Positions 1-7,675 of a stretch of 12,282 nucleotides of DNA are shown in pieces. The first letter of the stretch is position 1; every line of letters starts with the position of its first letter. Both the position numbers and the translations under genes were made by a program. The notes beneath the pieces are model-generated. The model was not told the origin of the DNA. It searched no databases and saw only the letters and a list, made by a program, of their open reading frames with translations. Source of the stretch: Clostridia bacterium (GTDB lineage Bacteria > Bacillota > Clostridia > UMGS1883); contig JAJQCX010000064.1 of the NCBI GenBank assembly GCA_021202495.1, forward strand, positions 1 to 12,282, in the 5' to 3' direction.

Positions 1-23
1 GTGCGTAATTGTGAGGTTGGTGT

Positions 24-1043
24 TTAGCATAAGGTTGTTTGCCCGTTTTTTTGCGGGATATTGTAGTGCGCATATGCGGCGGGCATGGCGCATCTGCCGC
101 GGGGGGTTCGGTTGAGAAAGCCGAGTTGGAGAAGGTAGGGCTCGTACATATCCTCGATTGTGCGGCTGTCCTCTCCGATTGTTGCGGCGAGAGTGTCGAG
201 CCCGACGGGGCCGCCGTCGAACGTCACCATTATCGCGTGCATCATTTTTTTGTCGATTGCGTCAAGCCCCAATTTGTCGACTTCGAGCATGATGAGCGCT
301 TCGTCGGCGATTGACTTGTCAATTTTGTCGCTGCGCTTTATTTGCGCGTAGTCGCGGACGCGCTTTAGGAGCCTGTTGGCAATTCTCGGTGTGCCGCGCG
401 AGCGTGCGGCGATTTCAGCGGCGCCGTCGTCGGCAATTTCAATGCCCAAAATTGTGCTTGTGCGCTTTATGATGCGCATTAAATCGTATTGAGTGTAGAG
501 CTCGAGGCGTTCGATAACGCCGAAGCGATCGCGCAAGGGGGGCGAAAGAAGCCCGGCGCGCGTTGTTGCGCCGACAAGCGTGAACGGTTGTAAACTCAGG
601 CGGACGCTCTGTGCGCTCGGTCCTTTGCCGACGATGATGTCGAGAGCGTAGTCCTCCATTGCGGAATACAAAATCTCTTCGACTGTGCGGGAGAGGCGGT
701 GTATTTCGTCGACGAAAAGCACGTCCTGCGGACCTAAGTTAGTCAAAATTGCCGCCATGTCCATCGGCTTTTCAATCGCGGGACCGCTTGTGACGCGCAA
801 ATTGACGCCCATTTCGTTTGCGATGATGCCGGCAAGCGTCGTTTTGCCCAAGCCGGGCGGGCCGTAGAGAAGCGTGTGGTCGAGCGCTTCGCGGCGTTCG
901 AGCGCGGCTTTGATGTAAATTTCAAGGTTTTTCTTGACTTTATCCTGCCCGATGTAGTCGTCCATCGTTTTGGGACGGATGCCGACTTCGGGTTCGTCAC
1001 CCGCAAGCATTTTGGGCGATATCATTCTGTCGTCAAATTCCAT
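24..1043 (-). CDS. ruvB: Holliday junction branch-migration ATPase RuvB
   Basis: AAA+ motor that drives DNA through the RuvA-bound Holliday junction during recombination repair; it acts in the cytoplasm as hexameric rings. The 339-residue length is normal for the family. The sequence shows Walker A GPPGLGKTT at residues 61-69, Walker B with DEIH around 112-115, sensor 1 in GATTRAG around 158-164, the arginine finger in LRDRFG at 170-175, and a C-terminal winged helix ending in a TPRGR segment. The ATG start at 1043 is preceded by AAGGAGG with 7-base spacing. The gene overlaps the end of ruvA by 11 bases, so the two are probably translationally coupled. It is the last ruv gene visible; only 23 bases follow before the window edge, so any further operon members are not seen. 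Assignment is very secure. Confidence 0.98.
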   Translation of the reverse strand: MEFDDRMISPKMLAGDEPEVGIRPKTMDDYIGQDKVKKNLEIYIKAALERREALDHTLLYGPPGLGKTTLAGIIANEMGVNLRVTSGPAIEKPMDMAAILTNLGPQDVLFVDEIHRLSRTVEEILYSAMEDYALDIIVGKGPSAQSVRLSLQPFTLVGATTRAGLLSPPLRDRFGVIERLELYTQYDLMRIIKRTSTILGIEIADDGAAEIAARSRGTPRIANRLLKRVRDYAQIKRSDKIDKSIADEALIMLEVDKLGLDAIDKKMMHAIMVTFDGGPVGLDTLAATIGEDSRTIEDMYEPYLLQLGFLNRTPRGRCAMPAAYAHYNIPQKNGQTTLC

Positions 1044-1629
1044 TTGAGAGCCTCCTTAACGCTTCTTTGATAATGTCCTCGGTGGACATGTTCTCGCCGG
1101 AGATTGCCATGACGGTTTTTTGCGCCTCGCTGGGTGAGCAGCCCAATGCGATAAGAGCGTTGACGGCGCTTGAATCGGCTGACATTTTCGCGGCGGAGGT
1201 TGGAGAGGAGGTATAGACCGCATCGGAGGTATCGACCTTGCCCTTTAATTCGAGCACAATGCGCTGCGCCATTTTGGGACCGATGCCCTTGGCGCGTCCG
1301 ATGGCTTTGGAATCGGATGAAATAATCGCCGCAGCAAGATCCGAAGGGGAGAGGGCGGAAAGAAGCGAAATCGCAGCCTTTGGCCCCACGCCCGAAACGC
1401 CGAGAAGCATTTTGAAATATTTAATGGAATCTCTTTCCGAAAAGCCGTAGAGGGCGACGGCGTCCTCCTGAACATGGAGATAGGTATAAACCGTGACCTC
1501 TCCGCCCGCTTTCGGAAGCTTATTTATGTCGGTAAGCGGCATCGTAACTTCGTACCCTACGCCGTTGACGTCGATAACGGCGCCCTTCTCGTCGGAATAG
1601 AACAATATACCTCTTAAAAATGAAATCAT
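1033..1629 (-). CDS. ruvA: Holliday junction-binding protein RuvA
   Basis: Tetrameric protein that holds the four-way junction flat and loads RuvB. At 198 residues it is standard size. An N-terminal OB-fold begins MISFLRG; the acidic pin that separates strands is present as E55-D56 in VQEDAVALYGF. Two helix-hairpin-helix motifs follow, LLGVSGVGPKAA around residues 76-87 and AKGIGPKMAQ around 113-122, and a C-terminal three-helix RuvB-contacting domain covers roughly 150-198 after a flexible Ser/Ala-rich linker. The ATG start overlaps the ruvC stop as ATGA (1626-1629), and AGAGGG lies 7 bases upstream of the start. The overlaps on both sides show that ruvC, ruvA and ruvB are one transcript. 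Confidence 0.98.
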   Translation of the reverse strand: MISFLRGILFYSDEKGAVIDVNGVGYEVTMPLTDINKLPKAGGEVTVYTYLHVQEDAVALYGFSERDSIKYFKMLLGVSGVGPKAAISLLSALSPSDLAAAIISSDSKAIGRAKGIGPKMAQRIVLELKGKVDTSDAVYTSSPTSAAKMSADSSAVNALIALGCSPSEAQKTVMAISGENMSTEDIIKEALRRLSNGI

Positions 1630-2135
1630 ATTTTACCCTCTTTCATGCGTAGTGCCAAGTTGTTGAATTTTACGCTGTTGCCGTGGCAGATGGCGATAGC
1701 AAGTGCGTCGGCGGTGTCGTCGGGGCGGGGGACTTCGGAGAGCCCCAAAAACGATTTTACCATGTGCTGCATTTGCTGCTTGTCCGCTCTGCCGTAGCCG
1801 GTTAATGCCTGTTTGACTTGAAGGGGTGTATATTCGAAAAAAGAAACGCCCTTTTGCTTTGCGGCAAGTAAAATCACTCCGCGCGCCTGACCGACGGCGA
1901 ACGCGGTTTTTGCGTTGTTGTTGAAAAAAAGCTCCTCCGCCGCGAGAGCGTCGGGGCGGTATTCGTCAATCAGGCGCACTATTTCATTATATATTATTTC
2001 AATCCTATTTTCAAGCGGTGTGTGCGCTTTTGTTATTATGGAATCGTAATAGAGCGGTTTGTAGCCGACGGACGTTTTTTCGATGACTCCCGTTCCGCAG
2101 ATGGCAATGCCGGGGTCAACTCCCAAAATTATCAT
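1626..2135 (-). CDS. ruvC: Holliday junction resolvase RuvC
   Basis: Mg-dependent endonuclease that cuts the Holliday junction once RuvAB has moved it. The RNase H-like acidic residues are all visible: D7 in ILGVDPG, a Glu in AAEELFF, and the two Asp of PDDTADALAIA near the C terminus. I chose the start at 2135 (MIILGVDPG, 169 residues, close to the usual about 170) because GGAGAACG sits 7-12 bases upstream. An upstream in-frame ATG at 2198 would add 21 residues unlike the family and would run into the argG promoter. It is the first gene of the ruv operon and is divergent from argG. A possible weak minus-strand promoter is TTGCAA (2241-2246) with TAAAAT (2219-2224), spacing 16. The presence of ruvC argues for Clostridia rather than Bacilli. 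Confidence 0.96.
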   Translation of the reverse strand: MIILGVDPGIAICGTGVIEKTSVGYKPLYYDSIITKAHTPLENRIEIIYNEIVRLIDEYRPDALAAEELFFNNNAKTAFAVGQARGVILLAAKQKGVSFFEYTPLQVKQALTGYGRADKQQMQHMVKSFLGLSEVPRPDDTADALAIAICHGNSVKFNNLALRMKEGKI

Positions 2136-2163
2136 AAATCGTTCTCCGTTTTCAAAAAAAGTG

Positions 2164-2192
2164 TTGCCAAATATCAAAATGTGGTTTATAAT
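2164..2192 (+). promoter_or_regulatory. sigma-A promoter for argG
   Basis: TTGCCA at 2164-2169 and a perfect TATAAT at 2187-2192, separated by exactly 17 bases. It predicts a start near 2199 and a leader of about 50 bases before the argG ATG. It lies between the divergent ruvC and argG starts. Half an ARG-box-like sequence (ATTCA at 2192-2196) overlaps the -10 end, but the second half is not convincing. Confidence 0.75.
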
Positions 2193-2247
2193 ATTCAAAG
2201 ATATGTGGCATTACTATTATTTTATCATATTTAGGAGGAATTGCAAT

Positions 2248-3459
2248 ATGTCGAAAGAAAAATTTGTTCTCGCTTATTCCGGCGGTTTGGACACTTCAAT
2301 CATCATTTCGTGGCTGAAGGAAAACTACGACTGCGAGGTTATCGCGGTTTGCGCTGACGTGGGTCAGGGCAAGGAGACCGAGGGACTTGAGGAAAGAGCT
2401 ATCCGCTCCGGCGCGTCGAAGATTTATATCGAGGATTTGCGCGATGAATATGTGAAAGATTATATTTTCCCGACAGTTAAGGCGGGCGCGGTATATGAGG
2501 GTAAGTACCTTTTGGGTACGTCACACGCTCGTCCGATTATTGCGAAGAGATTGGTTGAGATTGCACTCAAAGAGGGCGCAACGACAATCTGCCACGGCGC
2601 GACGGGTAAGGGCAACGACCAGGTTCGCTTTGAGCTGACAATTAAGGCGCTTGCTCCGCAGCTGAAGATTATAGCTCCGTGGAGAATTTGGGACATAAAG
2701 AGCCGTGAGGATGCGGTTGATTACGCGGAGGCGCACGGAATTGAAATTCCGGTTACAAAGAAGGATCTTTATTCGAGAGACAGAAACATTTGGCACATCA
2801 GCCATGAGGGTATGGATTTGGAAGATCCGGCAAACGAGCCGCAGCTCGACAATTTGCTCAAGCTCTCCGTTTCGCCCGAAAAGGCGCCCGATGAGCCGAC
2901 ATATGTTACGATTGGATTTGAAAAGGGCGTGCCCGTTTCGCTTGACGGCGAGGTTATGGAGCCTGTTGCGCTTGTTGAAAAGCTCAACGCTTTGGGCGGC
3001 GCAAACGGCGTAGGCATTGCGGACATCTGCGAGGACAGACTTGTGGGCATGAAGTCGCGCGGCGTTTATGAGACGCCCGGCGGTACAATTTTGTACTATG
3101 CGCATGAAGAACTTGAATATCTCTGCCTTGACCGCGACACGCAGGCGTTCAAGCGTCAGGCGGCGATTAAGTTCGCGGAGCTCGTATATGACGGAAAGTG
3201 GTTCACACCGCTTCGCGAGGCGCTGTCCGCATTTGTTGACAGCACGCAGGAGACCGTTACGGGTGAAGTGAGAGTTAAGCTTTACAAGGGTCAGGTTTCG
3301 TCCGCGGGCGCAAAGAGCAAGTATTCGCTCTACAATGAGCAGATTGCAAGCTTCGGCGATTCCAAGGAGCTTTACAGCCACAAGGACGCGGAAGGATTTA
3401 TCAACCTGTTCGGTCTGCCGCTCAAGGTGAGAGCGCTGATGAAGCAGAACAACGAGTAA
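2248..3459 (+). CDS. argG: Argininosuccinate synthase
   Basis: Condenses citrulline and aspartate with ATP to argininosuccinate, the penultimate step of arginine synthesis, in the cytoplasm. The product is 403 residues, typical for the bacterial enzyme. The N-terminal ATP pyrophosphatase loop AYSGGLDTS is at residues 9-17, followed by ADVGQG, the citrulline/aspartate-binding GTSHARPIIAK, and HGATGKGNDQVRFE. The start at 2248 is set by AGGAGG at 2233-2238, nine bases upstream; the reading frame stays open upstream to 2083 but that extension overlaps the promoter and ruvC. argH lies downstream, after an unrelated zinc-ribbon gene. A hairpin follows the stop codon directly. ArgR control is likely from family knowledge, but no full operator was seen. 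Confidence 0.98.
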   Translation: MSKEKFVLAYSGGLDTSIIISWLKENYDCEVIAVCADVGQGKETEGLEERAIRSGASKIYIEDLRDEYVKDYIFPTVKAGAVYEGKYLLGTSHARPIIAKRLVEIALKEGATTICHGATGKGNDQVRFELTIKALAPQLKIIAPWRIWDIKSREDAVDYAEAHGIEIPVTKKDLYSRDRNIWHISHEGMDLEDPANEPQLDNLLKLSVSPEKAPDEPTYVTIGFEKGVPVSLDGEVMEPVALVEKLNALGGANGVGIADICEDRLVGMKSRGVYETPGGTILYYAHEELEYLCLDRDTQAFKRQAAIKFAELVYDGKWFTPLREALSAFVDSTQETVTGEVRVKLYKGQVSSAGAKSKYSLYNEQIASFGDSKELYSHKDAEGFINLFGLPLKVRALMKQNNE

Positions 3460-3469
3460 AAAAAAATTG

Positions 3470-3493
3470 TGAGGGTGGAAAAATCCGCCCTCA
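3470..3493 (+). terminator. hairpin after argG, probable terminator or attenuator
   Basis: TGAGGGTGGA (3470-3479), AAAA loop, then TCCGCCCTCA (3484-3493): a 10-bp stem with one G-U pair. On the plus strand only a poor U tract (TGTTGT) follows. On the minus strand a nine-T run follows, so the hairpin is a better terminator in the reverse direction. It may therefore let some argG transcripts run on into the next genes. Confidence 0.6.
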
Positions 3494-3580
3494 TGTTGTA
3501 AAAAGCATTCAATGCCATACACGATGCCATGCATCATTTTGAATGAAGTTGAGTGTCGGAATATAAAAGGAGGGCAAATA

Positions 3581-4360
3581 GTGTTAAAATGTTCTAAATG
3601 CGGTGCGGAAATGTCCGATAACGCAAAATTTTGTGCGCGGTGCGCTGCCCCATTGGAAAGACCCGCAGCGCCGCAAGAGAAACCGAAAGGCAAGCGGGGA
3701 GGGGTTATCGCTTTTTTTGTTATTATTGCCTTGTGTGCTGTGGTAGGTGTTGTAATGGCAAACGCCGATGTGTCTGTTGGTCAGACCACTTTGGGTGAAC
3801 TAATGCCTTATCTTATTGTGATTGCAATTTTGGTGTGCTTTATTGTTTTTTGTATCTATATGTTTAGTGTAACGTCAAAAAACGCAAAACAGCAGAAACG
3901 GCGTGAAGATGAACTTAGAGCGCGGGGAATGTCTATCCATACTGCCTTTAATCATGTAAACGGTCTGCCTATCGCTGAAAATATGCTGTGTGAAATATTT
4001 TCATATCCCGACAGGCTTGAATTTAAATCGGGAACGACTAATATCATGCTCAAAAGAAATAAAATCACCGATATGTGCATAAAAACCGATACTGAAATCC
4101 AAAAGCAGGCGGTTTCAAGTGCAGGGGGTGCAATTGCGGGCGCTGTTATGTTTGGCGCGTTGGGCGCAGCCATTGGCGGCCGCACGAAAACTAAGAAGAT
4201 TAAAACCACAACGCAATACTTAATCATTATTTACAGGGGCGAACAAGAGGAATTAAAATACATAGGCTTCGATATAAATCTCAACCCTCTTTCTGCCCCA
4301 AAATTAGTAAAAGAGTTTCACGAATTAAATACTACTTCGGGAATACAAATCGAACTTTAA
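3581..4360 (+). CDS. Zinc-ribbon two-pass membrane protein, unknown function
   Basis: I do not recognise a named family. The 259-residue product opens with a zinc ribbon of four cysteines, C4-x2-C7 and C18-x2-C21, then a Pro/Lys-rich linker (about 27-40), two hydrophobic membrane segments (about 42-60 and 75-95), a charged stretch (98-112), and a soluble domain with a glycine/alanine-rich hydrophobic patch (about 180-197, GGAIAGAV then GALGAAIGG) followed by a basic patch and YLIIIY. The soluble part might be a PH-like fold, which is a guess. Start: GTG at 3581, six bases after an excellent AGGAGGG (3568-3574); an in-frame ATG at 3512 has no ribosome site. It sits between argG and argH but looks more AT-rich than either and uses different codons, which suggests a later insertion. 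No convincing promoter of its own was seen, so readthrough from argG is likely. Confidence 0.85.
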   Translation: MLKCSKCGAEMSDNAKFCARCAAPLERPAAPQEKPKGKRGGVIAFFVIIALCAVVGVVMANADVSVGQTTLGELMPYLIVIAILVCFIVFCIYMFSVTSKNAKQQKRREDELRARGMSIHTAFNHVNGLPIAENMLCEIFSYPDRLEFKSGTTNIMLKRNKITDMCIKTDTEIQKQAVSSAGGAIAGAVMFGALGAAIGGRTKTKKIKTTTQYLIIIYRGEQEELKYIGFDINLNPLSAPKLVKEFHELNTTSGIQIEL

Positions 4361-4458
4361 AAAAATTCGTATGAAGTGATTTTTTTCGTATGGTTTAATA
4401 TTATACACAGTGCGAATAAACATAAGGGAAAGCGAACATTCAAAGGAGAGTTTACATT

Positions 4459-5838
4459 ATGAAGCTTTGGGGCGGAAGATTTGAAAAGGCGACGGATAAG
4501 AGGGTTGACGATTTTAATTCCTCGATTAGATTTGACAGCCGTCTTTACAGGCAGGACATTACGGGGAGCATTGCGCATGCGCGGATGCTCGGCGAGCAGA
4601 ATATCATATCGAAAGAGGACAGCCTTCTTATTATAAAGACGCTGGGCGAGATTTTGGACGACATTGAAAACGGGAAGGTCGCGCTTGAAATTGACGCCGA
4701 GGACATTCACATGAATGTCGAAAAGATTTTGATTGAGAGAATCGGCGACGTGGGAAAGAGGCTGCACACGGGGCGCAGCCGCAACGACCAGGTGGCGCTC
4801 GATTTGAGAATGTATGTCAAAGACGAGATAAAGAACGTGAGCAAAATGATAGTGGAGCTTGAGGACACACTCATTGCGCTCGCCAAGGAGCATACAAAGA
4901 CGATAATGCCGGGGTACACGCATTTGCAGAAGGCGCAGCCTATCACGTTTGCGCACCACTGTTCGGCATATATAAATATGCTGTTGCGCGATCTGGAGCG
5001 GCTGGACGAAACATACAGCCGCACGAACATGATGCCGCTCGGAAGCGGAGCATTGGCGGGAACGACGCATCCGCTAAACCGTGAGGCGGTGGCGGAAGAG
5101 CTGGGATTTGACTCTGTTACGCTCAATTCGCTTGACGGCGTTTCCGACCGCGATTTTGCGATTGAATTTATATTCGATTTGTCGCTCATTATGATGCATC
5201 TGTCGCGCTTTTGCGAGGAGCTGATACTGTGGTCGAGCAATGAGTTTCGCTTTGTGACGATGGACGACGCGTTTTCAACCGGCAGCTCGATTATGCCGCA
5301 GAAGAAAAACCCTGACGTTGCCGAGCTGATACGCGGAAAGACGGGGCGCGTTTACGGCTCGCTGACGGCGCTTTTGACGGTGATGAAGGGAATACCGCTT
5401 GCGTATAACAAGGATATGCAGGAGGACAAGGAATCGCTCTTTGATGCGGTTGACACGGTGAAGCTGTGCGTGCCGGTCTTTAACGGAATGATAAAGACGA
5501 TGAAGGTCAACAAGGACGTTATGCTGCAGGGCGCGAAGGGCGGATTTGCGAACGCGACGGACGTGGCGGATTATTTGGTTAAAAAGGGCGTTCCGTTCCG
5601 CGAGGCGCACGCGATTGTGGGACATATGGTGCTGCTGGCCGAAAAGAAGGGCGCGGCGCTTGACGAGCTTTCGCTTGATGAGATGAAGGAGTGCAGCGAG
5701 TTTATCGAGGATGACATATACGACGCGATAAGCATGACGGCGTGCGTTGAGGGAAGAAAGCTGACGGGCGGCCCCGCGGAGAGCGCGGTGTTGAAATCGC
5801 TGGCTGTGGCGGAAGAAAAGATAAATAAATACAGATAA
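4459..5838 (+). CDS. argH: Argininosuccinate lyase
   Basis: Splits argininosuccinate into arginine and fumarate, the last step of arginine synthesis; a cytoplasmic tetramer of the fumarase/aspartase superfamily. The 459-residue length is standard. It starts KLWGGRF, carries SRNDQVALDLRMY, the catalytic-base region GYTHLQKAQP with H155, and the superfamily signature GSSIMPQKKNPD at residues 275-286, containing the catalytic serine loop. AGGAG at 4444-4448 lies 10 bases before the ATG. The 98-base gap after the zinc-ribbon gene holds an AT-rich stretch with a possible -10 (TATTAT, 4399-4404) but no clear -35, so whether argH has its own promoter is open. A strong hairpin terminator follows the stop codon. 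Confidence 0.98.
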   Translation: MKLWGGRFEKATDKRVDDFNSSIRFDSRLYRQDITGSIAHARMLGEQNIISKEDSLLIIKTLGEILDDIENGKVALEIDAEDIHMNVEKILIERIGDVGKRLHTGRSRNDQVALDLRMYVKDEIKNVSKMIVELEDTLIALAKEHTKTIMPGYTHLQKAQPITFAHHCSAYINMLLRDLERLDETYSRTNMMPLGSGALAGTTHPLNREAVAEELGFDSVTLNSLDGVSDRDFAIEFIFDLSLIMMHLSRFCEELILWSSNEFRFVTMDDAFSTGSSIMPQKKNPDVAELIRGKTGRVYGSLTALLTVMKGIPLAYNKDMQEDKESLFDAVDTVKLCVPVFNGMIKTMKVNKDVMLQGAKGGFANATDVADYLVKKGVPFREAHAIVGHMVLLAEKKGAALDELSLDEMKECSEFIEDDIYDAISMTACVEGRKLTGGPAESAVLKSLAVAEEKINKYR

Positions 5839-5842
5839 CATA

Positions 5843-5872
5843 AAAAGCGAGGGTCAATTGACGCTCGCTTTT
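5843..5872. terminator. bidirectional terminator between argH and folC
   Basis: AAAAGCGAG (5843-5851) and CTCGCTTTT (5864-5872) form a 9-bp stem; inside it GTCAATTGAC is itself a palindrome, separated from the outer stem by a single G-G mismatch. The outer A/T run gives a U tract in either direction, so it can end both convergent transcripts. The hairpin covers the folC stop codon and its last six sense codons. Confidence 0.85.
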
Positions 5873-7050
5873 ATGTATTTATAAAGATAGAGAGAACCTG
5901 TGATAATAACGCGTTTTTCGTTTGAAACGGCGGAAAGGGCGTCTGCTGGGGTGGGGGAAAAGCTGTATGGAATATTGAGCTCATCCGCGATTTGGAAAAG
6001 AGTTTCTTCGTCGGCGGAGCGGGGATTTTCGGGAACGGTTGTAAAGACGAAGCGGGAGGCGTGTTTTGAAAGGATTTTCAAAACGCCTGCGATGTCCTTA
6101 TCGCGCATGGCGGCGTAAATGAATGCGAATTTTTCATTGCCGTAAAGGCGAGTGAGAGACTGCGAGAGAGCCGCTGCGCCGTCGGGGTTGTGCGCGCCGC
6201 CAAAGAGAATATTGGGCGATAAGAACTCAAGCCTCGCGGGGTGGGTGGCATGGGAAAGTCCGTAGGAAATGTGATTTTCGTCAATCCCCAAAAGGCGGGC
6301 GGTTTCCGCCGCGAGCGCCGCGTTTTCTACCTGATGAAGTCCCGCGATTGAGAGCGTTGTGCCGTTGTATGATTCATAGATGCCCGAAAGCTCCGTTGGC
6401 GGCACCGGAACGACGCGGAGCGGGGCTGATTTTTCACGGCAGGTACGGGAAATGATTTTCATTGCATCGTCGGGCTGATTTATCGTCACGACGGGGCGGT
6501 TTTCCTTTATTATTCCCGCCTTGTGGGAGGCGATGGAGGAAAGAGTGTTTCCGAGATAATCCGTGTGATCGAATGAAATGCGGGTTATGACGGAAACCGA
6601 AGGCGCGGGAATGACGTTTGTGGCATCAGAAAGCCCGCCCATGCCGGTTTCGATGATCGATATGTCGCAGTTTTGTTCAAAAAAATGAAGATATGCCGCG
6701 GCAGTCCATATTTCAAACGGGGAGGGCTTGTCGTCCATAGCTTCCGCCGCCTTTTCGAGGCGGGAGAAGAGGTTTGAAAGCGCTGTTTCGGAAATATTTT
6801 CGCCGTTTACGCGGATGCGCTCGTGAATGTCGCAGAGTTCGGGCGAGGAATAAAGCCCGACTTTTAACCCCGATGAAATCAAAATGCTTTGCAGAAAGGC
6901 GCAGACAGAGCCTTTGCCGTTTGTGCCGGCGATGTGGACGGCTTTTATTTTACGCTCGGGATTGCCTACAAGAGACAAAAGCCGCGACACGCGCTCCAAA
7001 CCTAAATTGACAATAAAACGGGAGGTATTTGCGTAAGAAGCAAAGGACAT
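5854..7050 (-). CDS. folC: Bifunctional folylpolyglutamate/dihydrofolate synthase
   Basis: ATP-dependent ligase that adds glutamates to folates, trapping them in the cell, and in many bacteria also makes dihydrofolate from dihydropteroate. The 398-residue product belongs to the Mur-ligase-like family and is slightly short (usual size about 420-430). The P-loop is GTNGKGSV at residues 42-49; YSSPELCDIHERIRVNG is the folate-loop region; ETGMGGLSDATN and FDHTDYLG are family blocks. The C-terminal conserved DGAHNP motif reads GGAHNP here, with Gly replacing Asp. The start codon overlaps the folT stop as TAATG (7048-7052), and AGGTG lies 8 bases upstream, so the gene is coupled to folT and falls under the THF riboswitch. 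This links folate uptake to retention. Its 3' end lies inside the shared terminator with argH. Confidence 0.96.
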   Translation of the reverse strand: MSFASYANTSRFIVNLGLERVSRLLSLVGNPERKIKAVHIAGTNGKGSVCAFLQSILISSGLKVGLYSSPELCDIHERIRVNGENISETALSNLFSRLEKAAEAMDDKPSPFEIWTAAAYLHFFEQNCDISIIETGMGGLSDATNVIPAPSVSVITRISFDHTDYLGNTLSSIASHKAGIIKENRPVVTINQPDDAMKIISRTCREKSAPLRVVPVPPTELSGIYESYNGTTLSIAGLHQVENAALAAETARLLGIDENHISYGLSHATHPARLEFLSPNILFGGAHNPDGAAALSQSLTRLYGNEKFAFIYAAMRDKDIAGVLKILSKHASRFVFTTVPENPRSADEETLFQIADELNIPYSFSPTPADALSAVSNEKRVIITGSLYLYKYIKASVN

Positions 7051-7601
7051 TATTTACGCACCTGCTTTGCGAAAACGGGGAGATAGCTTGCTCCCGCGAA
7101 GATGACGACCGATTGAACGAGCATTTTGACGAGCGTCGCCGGAAGCCTGATGGGGATTGCCGCGATAAAGGTGGGAAAATACCCTGCGGCGGTGAGAAAA
7201 TAGGTCGTTACAAAAATGTCGAGCAGAGCCTGCGCGATTACGCACAAAATGAGGCGCACGACATAGAAACGCGAAAAATTGTAACGCTTGTAGAAAAATA
7301 ACCCGTAGATAAAGCCGGAGACAAATTCGACGAAACCTAGCTGCGGAAGATACGCCCCGACGGGTACCAAAAGCGCGTTCAAAAGGTCTCCCAAAAAGCC
7401 CGTAAGCCCCGCGAACACGGGACCGAAAAGCGCGCCCGTGACAAAGACGGAGATGAACTTTAACGGGATTTTGACGCTGTTGCCGATACGGAATGTGGCG
7501 TAGATTGCAAGCAGTGTCGTTATCGCGGTGAGAAGCGCCAGCTCGCACAGTTCCTTGACCGAAAGACGTTTGATGCCTAAAAATTCACACAAATTTTTCA
7601 T
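7050..7601 (-). CDS. folT: Folate ECF transporter S component FolT
   Basis: Membrane substrate-binding subunit of an energy-coupling factor transporter; it binds folate and works with a shared EcfA/A'/T module that is not in this window. The 183-residue product is largely hydrophobic, with about five or six membrane segments: one following SVKELCELALLTA, IPLKFISVFVTGALFGPVFAG, the LGFVEFVSGFIYGLFFY region, VVRLILCVIAQALLDIF, and a C-terminal segment near VKMLVQSVVIFAGA. The block with GALFGP, LPQLGF and SGFIYGL matches the folate group of S components. I place the start at 7601 because AAAGGGTG lies 9 bases upstream; an in-frame ATG at 7631 lacks a ribosome site and falls within the leader hairpin. 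The THF riboswitch in the leader and folC downstream independently support folate as the substrate. Confidence 0.92.
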   Translation of the reverse strand: MKNLCEFLGIKRLSVKELCELALLTAITTLLAIYATFRIGNSVKIPLKFISVFVTGALFGPVFAGLTGFLGDLLNALLVPVGAYLPQLGFVEFVSGFIYGLFFYKRYNFSRFYVVRLILCVIAQALLDIFVTTYFLTAAGYFPTFIAAIPIRLPATLVKMLVQSVVIFAGASYLPVFAKQVRK

Positions 7602-7609
7602 AAACAAAA

Positions 7610-7653
7610 ACACCCTTTCTTTGTATTGCAAAAATGCTACAAAAAAAGGATGT
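7610..7653 (-). promoter_or_regulatory. ribosome-site-sequestering hairpin of the folT riboswitch
   Basis: On the minus strand, a 16-nt arm (7653-7638) pairs fully with a second arm (7625-7610), 14 Watson-Crick and two G-U pairs, capped by GCA-TTTT-TGC and a two-A bulge. The second arm contains GAAAGGGTG, the folT ribosome binding site. The run TTTTTGTTT follows, so the same hairpin could also act as a terminator. The outer end of the first arm, ACATCCT (7653-7647), is an exact complement of AGGATGT (7765-7759), which spans the 5' strand of aptamer helix P2. That gives a plausible alternative pairing in the ligand-free state. Confidence 0.75.
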
Positions 7654-7675
7654 GTGGGGTTCTTTTAATGCAGCA

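Noticed and set aside
2183..2200. ARG-box-like sequence at the argG promoter
   Set aside because: Only one half-site (ATTCA) fits the ArgR consensus; the other half is poor. A similar weak match near 4412-4427 before argH is no better.
3539..3567. Possible promoter TTGAAT-N17-TATAAA before the zinc-ribbon gene
   Set aside because: The implied start would fall at the ribosome binding site and remove it from the transcript.
2521..3693. 390-codon minus-strand open frame opposite argG
   Set aside because: It is antisense to a clear argG, lacks recognisable domains, and its composition reflects the codon bias of the opposite strand.
4357..5070. 237-codon minus-strand open frame opposite argH
   Set aside because: Shadow of argH; Arg/His/Leu-rich and without motifs.
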